Positions 1-12,918 of a DNA stretch of 64,000 nt are shown here, one piece after another. Below the pieces are notes generated by a model. It did not search any database. It was not told the origin of the DNA and saw nothing but the letters and a program-made list of their open reading frames with translations. This DNA comes from Clusia tigrina. Lineage: Eukaryota; Arthropoda; Insecta; Diptera; Clusiidae. The stretch lies in the NCBI GenBank assembly GCA_920105625.2, contig OV050032.1, positions 100,734,542 to 100,798,541 on the forward strand, given 5' to 3'. The stretch's first letter is position 1. Each line of letters opens with the position of its first letter. A program made the position numbers and the translations under genes.

Positions 1-1550
1 TGTAACTTTTTACTGGAGCGTCATAAAACTTTGAAATTTTGTAACAATGAGGAACCCGAGCCTCTTGTCAATTTAAGCTATCGCTCAAAACTATGCTACC
101 CTAGAGTCCCAAATCAAACACTGATAAAACTACAAACTCCCCTAACTTCTATACGGTACGTCCTACACCTACCAAAGTTTGCAACATACAAATGCTTGTA
201 TCTTTTTACTGGAGCGTCATAAAACCTTGAAATTTTGTAACAATAAAGTACCCGAGCCTCTTGTCAATTTAAGTTATCGCTCAAAGCTATGCTACCCTAG
301 AGTCCCAAATCAAACACTGATAAAACTTCAAATGGCCCTAACTTCTATACGGTACGTCCTACACCTATCAAAGTTTGCAACATACAAATGCTTGTAACTT
401 TTTACTGGAGCGTCATAAAACCTTGAAATTTTGTAACAATGAAGTACCCGAGCCTCTTGTCAATTTAAGCTATCGCTCAAAACTATGCTACCCTACAGTC
501 CCAAATCAAACACTGATAAAACTTCAAACGCCCCTAACTTTTTTACGGTACGTCCTACACCTATCAAAGTTTGCAACTTACAAATGCTTGTAACGTTTTA
601 CTGGAGCGTCATAAAACCTTGAAATTTTGTAACAATGAAGTGCTCGAGCCTCTTGTCAATTTAAGCCATCGCTCAAAGCTATGCTACCCTTGAGTCCCAA
701 ATCAAACACTGATAAAACTTCAAATGGCCCTAACTTCTATACGGTACGTCCTACACCTATCAAAGTTAGCAACATACAAATGCTAGTAACTCTTTACTGG
801 AGCGTCATAAAACCTTGAAATTTTGTAACAATGAAGTACCCGAGCCTCTTGTCAATTTAAGCTATCGCTCAAAGCTATGCTACCCTAGAGTCCCAAATCA
901 AACACTGAAAAATCTTCAAACGCCCCTAACTTCTATACGGTACGTCCTACACCTATCAAAGTTTGCAACATACAAATGCTTGTAACTTTTTACTGGAGCG
1001 TCATAAAACCTTGAAATTTTGTAACAATAAAGTACTCGAGCCTCTTGTCAATTTAAGCTATCGTTCAAAGCTATGCTACCCTAGAGTCCCAAATCAAACA
1101 CTGATAAAACTTCAAACGCCCCTAACTTCTTTACGGTACGTCCTACACCTATCAAAGTTTGCAACATACAAATGCTTGTAACTTTTTACTGGAGCGTCAT
1201 AAAACCTTGAAATTTTGTAACAATAAAGTACTCGAGCCTCTTGTCAATTTAAGCTATCGCTCAAAGCTATGCTACCCTAGAGTCCCAAATCAAACACTGA
1301 TAAAACTTCAAACGCCCCTAACTTCTTTACGGTACGTCCTACACCTATCAAAGTTGGCAACATTCAAATGCTTGTAACCTTTTACTGGAGCGTCATAAAA
1401 CCTTGAAATTTTGTAACAATAAAGTACTCGAGCCTCTTGTCAATTTAAGCCATCGCTCAAAGCTATGCTACCCTAGAGCCCCAAATCAAACATTGATAAA
1501 ACTTCAAACGCCCCTAACTTCTTTACGGTACGTCCTACACCTATCAAAGT
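1..1550 (+). repeat. Left copy of a spaced 4,508-bp duplication
   Basis: Variant landmarks here recur 4,508 bp (23 monomers) downstream: AAAACTTTGAAATTTTG at the start, ACTTTTTTACGG, TAACGTTTTACTGG with GTGCTCGAG, GCTAGTAACTCTTTAC, and ACTGAAAAATCTTC. From about 963 the partner lacks one of two near-identical monomers (963 and 1159), after which CTAGAGCCCCAAATC matches at 4,312 bp (22 monomers). The window begins inside this copy. Confidence 0.88.
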
Positions 1551-2530
1551 TTGCAACATACAAATGCTTGTAACTTTTTACTGGAGCGTCATAAAACCTT
1601 GAAATTTTGTAAGAATAAAGTACCCGAGCCTCTTGTCAATTTAAGTTATCGCTCAAAGCTATGCTACCCTAGAGTCCCAAATCAAACACTGATAAAACTT
1701 CAAACGCCCCTAACTTCTATACGGTACGTCCTACACCTATCAAAGGATGCAACATACAAATGCTTGTAACTTTTTACTGGAGCGTCATAAAACCTTGAAA
1801 TTTTGTAACAATGAAGTACTCGAGCCTCTTGTCAATTTAAGCTATCGCTCAAAGCTATGCTACCCTAGAGTCCCAAATCAAACACTGGTAAAACTTCAAA
1901 CGCCCCTAACTTCTATACGGTACGTCCTACACCTATCAAAGTTTGCAACATACAAATGCTTGTAACTTTTTACTGGAGCGTCATAAAACCTTGAAATTTT
2001 GTAACAATAAAGTACTCGAGCCTCTTGTCAATTTAAGCCATCGCTCAAAGCTATGCTACCCTAGAGTCCCAAATCAAACACTGATAAAACTTCAAATGGC
2101 CCTAACTTCTTTACGGTACGTCCTACACCTATCAAAGTTGGCAACATTCAAATGCTTGTAACTTTTTACTGGAGCGTCATAAAACCTTGAAATTTTGTAA
2201 CAATAAAGTACTCGAGCCACTTCTCAATTTAAGCTATCGCTCAAAGCTATGCTACCCTAGAGTCCCAAATCAAACACTGATAAAACTTCAAACGCCCCTA
2301 ACTTCTCTACGGTACGTCCTACACCTATCAAAGTTGGCAACATTCAAATGCTTGTAACTTTTTACTGGAGCGTCATAGAACCTTGAAATTTTGTAACAAT
2401 GAAGTACCCGAGCCTCTTGTCAATTGAAGCTATCGCTCAAAGCTATGCTACCCTAGAGTCCCAAATCAAACACTGATAAAACTTCAATCGGCCCTAACTT
2501 CTATACGGTACGTCCTACACCTATCAAAGT
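1551..2530 (+). repeat. 5-monomer HOR unit (980 bp)
   Basis: Contains the CACTGGTAAAAC marker (near 1886) and the CTCGAGCCACTTCTC marker (near 2211), both repeated 980 bp later. It ends with a CATAGAACC / CAATTGAAGC monomer whose relative lies near 4336-4385. It is a longer relative of the 4-monomer units that follow. Confidence 0.78.
1943..2138 (+). repeat. Monomer class 'TACTCGAG + GCCATCGC' (example)
   Basis: This is the second very common class. It has AACAATAAAGTACTCGAG, giving an XhoI site (CTCGAG) and a ScaI site (AGTACT), usually with GCCATCGC and ending in GTTGGCAACATTC. It contrasts with the ATGAAGTACCCGAG / GCTATCGC class. The two classes are interspersed throughout the window rather than separated, and they are the main building blocks of all HORs seen. 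Confidence 0.9.
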
Positions 2531-3314
2531 TTGCAACATACAAATGCTTGTAACTTTTTACTGGAGCGTCATAAAACTTTGAAATTTTGTAACAATGAGG
2601 AACCCGAGCCTCTTGTCAATTTAAGCTATCGCTCAAAACTATGCTACCCTAGAGTCCCAAATCAAACACTGATAAAACTACAAACTCCCCTAACTTCTTT
2701 ACGGTACGTCCTACACCTATCAAAGTTTGCAACATACAAATGCTTGTAACTTTTTACTGGAGCGTCATAAAACCTTGAAATTTTGTAACAATGAAGTACC
2801 CGAGCCTCTTGTCAATTTAAGCTATCGCTCAAAGCTATGCTACCCTAGAGTCCCAAATCAAACACTGGTAAAACTTCAAACGCCCCTAACTTCTATACGG
2901 TACGTCCTACACCTATCAAAGTTTGCAACATACAAATGCTTGTAACTTTTTACTGGAGCGTCATAAAACCTTGAAATTTTGTAACAATAAAGTACTCGAG
3001 CCTCTTGTCAATTTAAGCCATCGCTCAAAGCTATGCTACCCTAGAGTCCCAAATCAAACACTGATAAAACTTCAAATGGCCCTAACTTCTTTACGGTACG
3101 TCCTACACCTATCAAAGTTGGCAACATTCAAATGCTTGTAACTTTTTACTGGAGCGTCATAAAACCTTGAAATTTTGTAACAATAAAGTACTCGAGCCAC
3201 TTCTCAATTTAAGCTATCGCTCAAAGCTATGCTACCCAAGAGTCCCAAATCAAACACTGATAAAACTTCAAATGACCCTAACTTCTATACGGTACGTCCT
3301 ACACCTATCAAAGT
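2531..3314 (+). repeat. 4-monomer HOR unit (784 bp), copy 1
   Basis: Four monomers in order: GAACCCGAG class, CACTGGTAAAAC monomer, XhoI/GCCATCGC monomer, CTCGAGCCACTTCTC monomer with CTACCCAAGAG and AAATGACCC. All these markers recur 784 bp downstream. Confidence 0.87.
2727..2922 (+). repeat. Reference monomer close to the array consensus
   Basis: This 196-bp copy differs from the common form at one obvious base (ACTGGTAAAAC instead of ACTGATAAAAC near 2866). Landmarks in order: TTGCAACATACAAATG, an oligo-T (CTTTTTAC), GGAGCGTCATAAAACC, GAAATTTTGTAACAATG, the dimorphic GTACCCGAG or GTACTCGAG block, CTATCGCTCAAAGCTATG, CCCTAGAGTCCCAAATC, CACTGATAAAACTTC, then TACGGTACGTCCTACACC leading into the next unit. 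Variation concentrates at four places: the T/G/A position after GTT at the unit start, the TAC[C/T]CGAG block, the GC[C/T]ATCGC...CTA[C/T] block, and the AAACGCCCC / AAATGGCCC / AAACTCCCC triplet before CTAACTTCT. The unit length is in the range of a nucleosome plus linker. Confidence 0.97.
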
Positions 3315-4098
3315 TTGCAACATACAAATGCTTGTAACTTTTTACTGGAGCGTCATAAAACTTTGAAATTTTGTAACAATGAGGAACCCGAGCCTCTTGT
3401 CAATTTAAGCTATCGCTCAAAACTATGCTACCCTAGAGTCCCAAATCAAACACTGATAAAACTACAAACTCCCCTAACTTCTTTACGGTACGTCCTACAC
3501 CTATCAAAGTTTGCAACATACAAATGCTTGTAACTTTTTACTGGAGCGTCATAAAACCTTGAAATTTTGTAACAATGAAGTACCCGAGCCTCTTGTCAAT
3601 TTAAGCTATCGCTCAAAGCTATGCTACCCTAGAGTCCCAAATCAAACACTGGTAAAACTTCAAACGCCCCTAACTTCTATACGGTACGTCCTACACCTAT
3701 CAAAGTTTGCAGCATACAAATGCTTGTAACTTTTTACTGGAGCGTCATAAAACCTTGAAATTTTGTAACAATAAAGTACTCGAGCCTCTTGTCAATTTAA
3801 GCCATCGCTCAAAGCTATGCTACCCTAGAGTCCCAAATCAAACACTGATAAAACTTCAAATGGCCCTAACTTCTTTACGGTACGTCCTACACCTATCAAA
3901 GTTGGCAACATTCAAATGCTTGTAACTTTTTACTGGAGCGTCATAAAACCTTGAAATTTTGTAACAATAAAGTACTCGAGCCACTTCTCAATTTAAGCTA
4001 TCGCTCAAAGCTATGCTACCCAAGAGTCCCAAATCAAACACTGATAAATCTTCAAATGACCCTAACTTCTATACGGTACGTCCTACACCTATCAAAGT
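3315..4098 (+). repeat. 4-monomer HOR unit (784 bp), copy 2
   Basis: Same four monomer types as the preceding unit, including CTACCCAAGAG near 4017 and AAATGACCC near 4054. Small private differences exist, such as GCAGCATAC near 3710 and GATAAATCTTC near 4045. The copy is followed by two more monomers (4099-4490) before the next GAACCCGAG monomer at 4491. Confidence 0.87.
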
Positions 4099-4508
4099 TT
4101 GCAACATACAAATGCTTGTAACTTTTTACTGGAGCGTCATAAAACCTTGAAATTTTGTAACAATAAAGTACTCGAGCCTCTTGTCAATTTAAGTTATCGC
4201 TCAAAGCTATGCTACCCTAGGGTCCCAAATCAAACACTGATAAAACTTCAAACGCCCCTAACTTCTCTACGGTACGTCCTACACCTATCAAAGTTGGCAA
4301 CATTCAAATGCTTGTAACTTTTTACTGGAGCGTCATACAACCTTGAAATTTTGTAACAATGAAGTACCCGAGCCTCTTGTCAATTAAAGCTATCGCTCAA
4401 AGCTATGCTACCCTAGAGTCCCAAATCAAACACTGATAAAACTTCAAATGGCCCTAACTTCTATACGGTACGTCCTACACCTATCAAAGTTTGCAACATA
4501 CAAATGCT

Positions 4509-6254
4509 TGTAACTTTTTACTGGAGCGTCATAAAACTTTGAAATTTTGTAACAATGAGGAACCCGAGCCTCTTGTCAATTTAAGCTATCGCTCAAAACT
4601 ATGCTACCCTAGAGTCCCAAATCAAACACTGATAAAACTACAAACTCCCCTAACTTCTTTACGGTACGTCCTACACCTATCAAAGTTTGCAACATACAAA
4701 TGCTTGTAACTTTTTACTGGAGCGTCATAAAACCTTGAAATTTTGTAACAATAAAGTACTCGAGGATCTTGTCAATTTAAGTTATCGCTCAAAGCTATGC
4801 TACCCTAGAGTCCCAAATCAAACACTGATAAAACTTCAAATGGCCCTAACTTCTATACGGTACGTCCTACACCTATCAAAGTTTGCAACATACAAATGCT
4901 TGTAACTTTTTACTGGAGCGTCATAAAACCTTGAAATTTTGTAACAATGAAGTACCCGAGCCTCTTGTCAATTTAAGCTATCGCTCAAAACTATGCTACC
5001 CTAGAGTCCCAAATCAAACACTGATAAAACTTCAAACGCCCCTAACTTTTTTACGGTACGTCCTACACCTATCAAAGTTTGCAACATACAAATGCTTGTA
5101 ACGTTTTACTGGAGCGTCATAAAACCTTGAAATTTTGTAACAATGAAGTGCTCGAGCCTCTTGTCAATTTAAGCCATCGCTCAAAGCTATGCTACCCTTG
5201 AGTCCCAAATCAAACACTGATAAAACTTCAAATGGCCCTAACTTCTATACGGTACGTCCTACACCTATCAAAGTTAGCAACATACAAATGCTAGTAACTC
5301 TTTACTGGAGCGTCATAAAACCTTGAAATTTTGTAACAATGAAGTACCCGAGCCTCTTGTCAATTTAAGCTATCGCTCAAAGCTATGCTACCCTAGAGTC
5401 CCAAATCAAACACTGAAAAATCTTCAAACGCCCCTAACTTCTATACGGTACGTCCTACACCTATCAAAGTTTGCAACATACAAATGCTTGTAACTTTTTA
5501 CTGGAGCGTCATAAAACCTTGAAATTTTGTAACAATAAAGTACTCGAGCCTCTTGTCAATTTAAGCTATCGCTCAAAGCTATGCTACCCTAGAGTCCCAA
5601 ATCAAACACTGATAAAACTTCAAACGCCCCTAACTTCTTTACGGTACGTCCTACACTTATCAAAGTTGGCAACATTCAAATGCTTGTAACCTTTTACTGG
5701 AGCGTCATAAAACCTTGAAATTTTGTAACAATAAAGTACTCGAGCCTCTTGTCAATTTAAGCCATCGCTCAAAGCTATGCTACCCTAGAGCCCCAAATCA
5801 AACACTGATAAAACTTCAAACGCCCCTAACTTCTTTACGGTACGTCCTACACCTATCAAAGTTTGCAACATACAAATGCTTGTAACTTTTTACTGGAGCG
5901 TCATAAAACCTTGAAATTTTGTAACAATAAAGTACTCGAGCCTCTTGTCAATTTAAGCTATCGCTCAAAACTATGCTACCCTAGAGTCCCAAATCAAACA
6001 CTGATAAAACTTCAAACGCCCCTAACTTCTATACGGTACGTCCTACACCTATCAAAGTTGGCAACATTCAAATGCTTGTAACTTTTTACTGGAGCGTCAT
6101 AAAACCTTGAAATTTTGTAACAATAAAGTACTCGAGCCTCTTGTCAATTTAAGCCATCGCTCAAAGCTATGCTTCCCTAGAGTCCCAAATCAAACACTGA
6201 TAAAACTTCAAACGCCCCTAACTTCTTTACGGTACGTCCTACACCTATCAAAGT
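4509..6254 (+). repeat. Right copy of the spaced 4,508-bp duplication
   Basis: Matches 1-1550 variant for variant, with one monomer fewer in the second half. It differs at scattered bases, for example TACTCGAGGATC here against TACCCGAGCCTC in the left copy. From about 5690 it carries the TAACCTTTTACTGG and CTAGAGCCCC markers and then passes into XhoI-class monomers ending in ATGCTTCCC (near 6173). Confidence 0.85.
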
Positions 6255-6439
6255 TTGCAACATACAAATGCTTGTAACTTTTTACTGGAGCGTCATAAAA
6301 CCTTGAAATTTTGTAACAGTAAAGTACTCGAGCCTCTTCTCAATTTAAGCTATCGCTCAAAGCTATGCTACCCTAGAGTCCCAAATCAAACACTGATAAA
6401 ACTTCAAATGACCCTAACTTCTATACGGTACGTCCTACA

Positions 6440-9400
6440 CCTATCAACGTTTGCAACATACAAATGCTTGTAACTTTTTACTGGAGCGTCATAAAACCTT
6501 GAAATTTTGTAACAATAAAGTACCCGAGCCTCTTGTCAATTTAAGTTATCGCTCAAAGCTACGCTGCCCTAGAGTCCCAAATCAAACACTGATAAAACTT
6601 CAAACGCCCCTAACTTCTCTACGGTACGTCCTACACCTATCAAAGTTGGCAACATTCAAATGCTTGTAACTTTTTACTGGAGCGTCATAAAACCTTGAAA
6701 TTTTGTAACAATGAAGTACCCGAGCCTCTTGCCAATTAAAGCTATCGCTCAAAGCTATGCTACCCTAGAGTCCCAAATCAAACTCTGATAAAACTTCAAA
6801 TGGCCCTAACTTCTATACGGTACGTCCTACACCTATCAAAGTTTGCAACATACAAATGCTTGTAACTTTTTACTGGAGCGTCATAAAACCTTGAAATTTT
6901 GTACCAATGAGGAACCCGAGCCTCTTGTCAATTTAAGCTATCGCTCAAAGCTATGCTACCCTAGAGTCCCAAATCAGACACTGATAAAACTTTAAATGGC
7001 CCTAACTTCTTTACGGTACGTCCTACACCTATCAAAGTTGGCAACATTCAAATGCTTGTAACTTTTTACTGGAGCGTCATAAAACCTTGAAATTTTGTAA
7101 CAATGAAGTACCCGAACCTCTTGTCAATTTAAGCTATCGCTCAAAGCTATGCTACCCTAGAGTCCCAAATCAGACACTGATAAAGCTTCAAATGGCCCTA
7201 ACTTCTTTACGGTACGTCCTACACCTATCAAAGTTGGCAACATTCAAATGCTTGTAACTTTTTACTGGAGCGTCATAAAACCTTGAAATTTTGTAACAAT
7301 GAAGCACCTGAGCCTCTTGTCAATTTAAGCTATCGCTCAAAGCTATGCTACCCTAGAGTCCCAAATCAAACACTGATAAAACTTCAAACGCCCCTAACTT
7401 CTTTACGGTACGTCCCACACCTATCAAAGTTGGCAGCATTCAAATGCTTGTAACCTTTTACTGGAGCGTCATAAAACCTTGAAATTTTGTAACAATAAAG
7501 TACTCGAGCCTCTTGTCAATTTAAGCCATCGCTCAAAGCTATGCTACCCTAGAGTCCCAAATCAAACACTGATAAAACTTCAAACGCCCCTAACTTCTTT
7601 ACGGTACGTCCTACACCTATCAAAATTTGCAACATACAAATGCTTGTAACTTTTTACTGGAGCATCATAAAACCTTGAAATTTTGTAACAATAAAGTACT
7701 CGAGCCTCTTGTCAATTTAAGCTATCGCTTAAAACTATGCTACCCTAGAGTCCCAAATCAAACACTGATAAAACTTCAAACGCCCCTAACTTCTATACGG
7801 TACGTCCTACACCTATCAAAGTTGGCAACATTCAAATGCTTGTAACTTTTTACTGGAGCGTCATAAAACCTTGAAATTTTGTAACAATAAAGTACTCGAG
7901 CCTCTTGTCAATTTAAGCCATCGCTCAAAGCTATGCTTCCCTAGAGTCCCAAATCAAACACTGATAAAACTTCAAACGCCCCTAACTTCTTTACGGTACG
8001 TCCTACACCTATCAAAGTTTGCAACATACAAATGCTTGTAACTTTTTACTGGAGCGTCATAAAACCTTGAAATTTTGTAACAATGAAGTACCCGAGCTTC
8101 TTGTCAATTTAAGCCATCGCTCAAAGCTATGCTACCCTTGAGTCCCAAATCAAACACTGATAAAACTTCAAATGGCCCTAACTTCTATACGGTACGTCCT
8201 ACACCTATCAAAGTTTGCAACATACAAATGCTTGTAACTTTTTACTGGAGCGTCATAAAACCTTGAAATTTTGTAACAATGAAGAACCCGAGCCTCTTGT
8301 CAATTTAAGCTATCGCTCAAAACTATGCTACCCTAGAGTCCCAAATCCAACACTGACAAAACTTCAAACTCCCCTAACTTCTTTACGGTACGTCCTACAC
8401 CTATCAAAGTTTGCAACATACAAATGCTTGTAACTTTTTACTGGAGCGTCATAAAACCTTGAAATTTTGTAACAATGAAGTACCCGAGCCTCTTGTCAAT
8501 TTAAGCTATCGCTCAAAGCTATGCTACGCTTGAGTCCCAAATAAAACACTGATAAAACTTCAAACGCCCCTAACTTCTATACGGTACGTCCTACACCTAT
8601 CAAAGTTAGCAACATACAAATGCATGTAACTTTTTACTGGAGGGTCATAAAACCTTGAAATTTTGTAACAATAAAGTACTCGAGCCTCTTGTCCATTTAA
8701 GCCATCGCTCAAAGCTATGCTACCCTAGAGTCCCAAATCAAACACTGATAAAACTTCAAATGGCCCTAACTTCTTTACGGTACGTCCTACACCTATCAAA
8801 GTTGGCAACATTCAAATTCTTGTAACTCTTTACTGGAGCGTCATAAAACCTTGAAATTTTGTAACAATGAAGTACCCGAGCCTCTTGTCAATTTAAGCAA
8901 TCGCTCAAAGCTATGCTACCCTAGAGTCCCAAATCAAACACTGATAAAACTTCAAACGCCCCTAACTTCTTTACGGTACGTCCTACACCTATCAAAGTTG
9001 GCAACATTCAAATGCTTATAACTTTTTACTGGAGCGTCATAAAACCTTGAAATTTTGTAACAATAAAGTACTCGAGCCTCTTGCCAATTTAAGCCATCGC
9101 TCAAAGCTATGCTACCCTAGAGTCCCAAATCAAACACTGATAAAACTTCAAACGCCCCTAACTTCTTTACGGTACGTCCTACACCTATCAAAGTTGGCAA
9201 CATTCAAATGCTTGTAACTTTTTACTGGAGCGTCATTAAACCTTGAAATTTTGTAACAATAAAGTACTCGAGCCTCTTGTCAATTTAAGCCATCGCTCAA
9301 AGCTATGCTTCCCTAGAGTCCCAAATCAAACACTGATAAAACTTCAAACGCCCCTAACTTCTTTACGGTACGTCCTACACCTATCAAAGTTTGCAACATA

Positions 9401-10762
9401 CAAATGCTTGTAACTTTTTACTGGAGCGTCATAAAACCTTGAAATTTTGTAACAATGAAGTACCCGAGCTTCTTGTCAATTTAAGCCATCGCTCAAAGCT
9501 ATGCTACCCTTGAGTCCCAAATCAAACACTGATAAAACTTCAAATGGCCCTAACTTCTATACGGTACGTCCTACACCTATCAAAGTTTGCAACATACAAA
9601 TGCTTGTAACTTTTTACTGGAGCGTCATAAAACCTTGAAATTTTGTAACAATGAAGTACCCGAGCCTCTTGTCAATTTAAGCTATCGCTCAAAACTATGC
9701 TACCCTAGAGTCCCAAATCAAACACTGATAAAACTTCAAACTCCCCTAACTTCTTTACGGTACGTCCTACACCTATCAAAGTTTGCAACATACAAATGCT
9801 TGTAACTTTTTACTGGAGCGTCATAAAACCTTGAAATTTTGTAACAATGAAGTACCCGAGCCTCTTGTCAATTTAAGCTATCGCTCAAAGCTATGCTACG
9901 CTTGAGTCCCATATCAAACACTGATAAAACTTCAAACGCCCCTAACTTCTATACGGTACGTCCTACACCTATCAAAGTTAGCAACATACAAATGCTTGTA
10001 ACTTTTTACTGGAGGGTCATAAAACCTTGAAATTTTGTACCAATAAAGTACTCGAGCCTCTTGTCAATTTAAGCCATCGCTCAAAGCTATGCTTCCCTAG
10101 AGTCCCAAATCAAACACTGATAAAACTTCATATGGCCCTAACTTCTATACGGTACGTCCTACACCTATCAAAGTTTGCAACATACAAATGCTTGTAACTT
10201 TTTACTGGAGCGTCATAAAACCTTGAAATTTTGTAACAATGAAGTACCCGAGCTTCTTGTCAATTTAAGCCATCGCTCAAAGCTATGCTACCCTTGAGTC
10301 CCAAATCAAACACTGATAAAACTTCAAATGGCCCTAACTTCTATACGGTACGTCCTACACCTATCAAAGTTTGCAACATACAAATGCTTGTAACTTTTTA
10401 CTGGAGCGTCATAAAACCTTGAAATTTTGTAACAATGAAGTACCCGAGCTTCTTGTCAGTTTAAGCTATCGCTCAAAGCTATGCTACCCTTGAGTCCCAA
10501 ATCAAACACTGATAAAACTTCAAATGGCCCTAACTTCTATACGGTACGTCCTACACCTATCAAAGTTTGCAACATACAAATGCTTGTAACTTTTTACTGG
10601 AGCGTCATAAAACCTTGAAATTTTGTAACAATGAAGAACCCGAGCCTCTTGTCAATTTAAGCTATCGCTCAAAACTATGCTACCCTAGAGTCCCAAATCA
10701 AACACTGATAAAACTTCAAACTCCCCTAACTTCTTTACGGTACGTCCTACACCTATCAAAGT
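6440..10762 (+). repeat. Left copy of a mosaic long-range duplication
   Basis: Landmarks recur about 8.8 to 9.8 kb downstream. At +8,805 bp: CTATCAACG (6434-6442), CAAACTCTG (near 6779), CAGACACTG with AAACTTTAAATGG (near 6975), GGAGCATCAT (near 7661). At about +9,785 bp: AAATCCAACACTGACAAAAC (near 8344), CAAATTCTTGTAACTC (near 8814), GCTTATAAC (near 9017), GTACCAATAAAG (near 10037). The offset step of 980 bp is five monomers, so the right copy gained five. Internal stretches do not match in register, consistent with later exchange. Confidence 0.8.
10567..10762 (+). repeat. Monomer class 'GAACCCGAG + AAACTCCCC' (example)
   Basis: Defined by AATGAAGAACCCGAG or AATGAGGAACCCGAG, CTCAAAACTATG, and AAACTCCCCTAACTTCTTTACGG. 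Copies begin at 2531, 3315, 4491, 8215, 10567, 13115, 18000, 19371, 20351, 31894, 40319 and 43649 (23485 and 25631 are relatives). It recurs at HOR-like spacings and serves as a register marker in the left two thirds; it is absent from the 12-mer HOR after 46.4 kb. Confidence 0.88.
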
Positions 10763-10958
10763 TTGCAACATACAAATGCTTGTAACTTTTTACTGGAACG
10801 TCATAAAACCTTGAAATTTTGTAACAATGAAGTACCGGAGCCTCTTGTCAATTTAAGCTATCGCTCAAAGCTATGCTACGCTTGAGTCCCAAATCAAACA
10901 CTGATAAAACTTCAAACGCCCCTAACTTCTATACGGTACGTCCTACACCTATCAAAGT
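10763..10958 (+). repeat. Monomer class 'CTACGCTTGAG' (example)
   Basis: Marked by CTACGCTTGAGTCCC and an end in GTTAGCAACATAC, usually followed by a monomer with GGAGGGTCAT. This copy also has GGAACGTCAT and GTACCGGAG, private variants shared with copies at about 12167 and 13343. The class is widespread from 8.4 kb to the end of the window. Confidence 0.85.
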
Positions 10959-12918
10959 TAGCAACATACAAATGCTTGTAACTTTTTACTGGAGGGTCAT
11001 AAAACCTTGAAATTTTGTAACAATGAAGTACCCGAGCTTCTTGTCAATTTAAGCCATCGCTCAAAGCTATGCTACCCTTGAGTCCCAAATCAAACACTGA
11101 TAAAACTTCAAATGGCCCTAACTTCTATACGGTACGTCCTACACCTATCAAAGTTTACAACATACAAATGCTTGTAACTTTTTACTGGAGCGTCATAAAA
11201 CCTTGAAATTTTGTAACAATAAAGTACTCGAGCCTCTTGTCAATTTAAGCCATCGCTCAAAGCTATGCTACCCTAGAGTCCCAAATCAAACACTGATAAA
11301 ACTTCAAATGGCCCTAACTTCTTTACGGTACGTCCTACACCTATCAAAGTTGGCAACATTCAAATGCTTGTAACTTTTTACTGGAGTGTCATAAAACCTT
11401 GAAATTTTGTAACAATGAAGTACCCGAGCCTCTTGTCAATTAAAGCTATCGCTCAAAGCTATGCTACCCTAGAGTCCCAAATCAAACACTGATAAAACTT
11501 CAAACGCCCCTAACTTCTTCACGGTACGTCCCACACCTATCAAAGTTGGCAGCATTCAAATGCTTGTAACCTTTTACTGGAGCGTCATAAAACCTTGAAA
11601 TTTTGTAACAATGAAGTACCCGAGCCTCTTGTCAATTTAAGCTATCGCTCAAAGCTATGCTACGCTTGAGTCCCATATCAAACACTGATAAAACTTCAAA
11701 CGCCCCTAACTTCTATACGGTACGTCCTACACCTATCAAAGTTAGCAACATACAAATGCTTGTAACCTTTTACTGGAGCGTCATAAAACCTTGAAATTTT
11801 GTAACAATGAAGTACCCGAGCCTCTTGTCAATTTAAGCTATCGCTCAAAGCTATGCTACGCTTGAGTCCCATATCAAACACTGATAAAACTTCAAACGCC
11901 CCTAACTTCTATACGGTACGTCCTACACCTATCAAAGTTAGCAACATACAAATGCTTGTAACTTTTTACTGGAGGGTCATAAAACCTTGAAATTTTGTAA
12001 CAATAAAGTACTCGAGCCTCTTGTCAATTTAAGCCATCGCTCAAAACTATGCTACCCTAGAGTCCCAAATCAAACACTGATAAAACTTCAAACTCCCCTA
12101 ACTTCTTTACGGTACGTCCTACACCTATCAAAGTTTGCAACATACAAATGCTTGTAACTTTTTACTGGAACGTCATAAAACCTTGAAATTTTGTAACAAT
12201 GAAGTACCGGAGCCTCTTGTCAATTTAAGCTATCGCTCAAAGCTATGCTACGCTTGAGTCCCAAATCAAACACTGATAAAACTTCAAACGCCCCTAACTT
12301 CTATACGGTACGTCCTACACCTATCAAAGTTAGCAACATACAAATGCTTGTAACTTTTTACTGGAGGGTCATAAAACCTTGAAATTTTGTAACAATGAAG
12401 TACCCGAGCTTCTTGTCAATTTAAGCCATCGCTCAAAGCTATGCTACCCTTGAGTCCCAAATCAAACACTGATAAAACTTCAAATGGCCCTAACTTCTAT
12501 ACGGTACGTCCTACACCTATCAAAGTTTACAACATACAAATGCTTGTAACTTTTTACTGGAGGGTCATAAAACCTTGAAATTTTGTAACAATAAAGTACT
12601 CGAGCCTCTTGTCAATTTAAGCCATCGCTCAAAGCTATGCTTCCCTAGAGTCCCAAATCAAACACTGATAAAACTTCAAATGGCCCTAACTTCTATACGG
12701 TACGTCCTACACCTATCAAAGTTTGCAACATACAAATGCTTGTAACTTTTTACTGGAGCGTCATAAAACCTTGAAATTTTGTAACAATGAAGTACCCGAG
12801 CTTCTTGTCAATTTAAGCCATCGCTCAAAGCTATGCTACCCTTGAGTCCCAAATCAAACACTGATAAAACTTCAAATGGCCCTAACTTCTATACGGTACG
12901 TCCTACACCTATCAAAGT

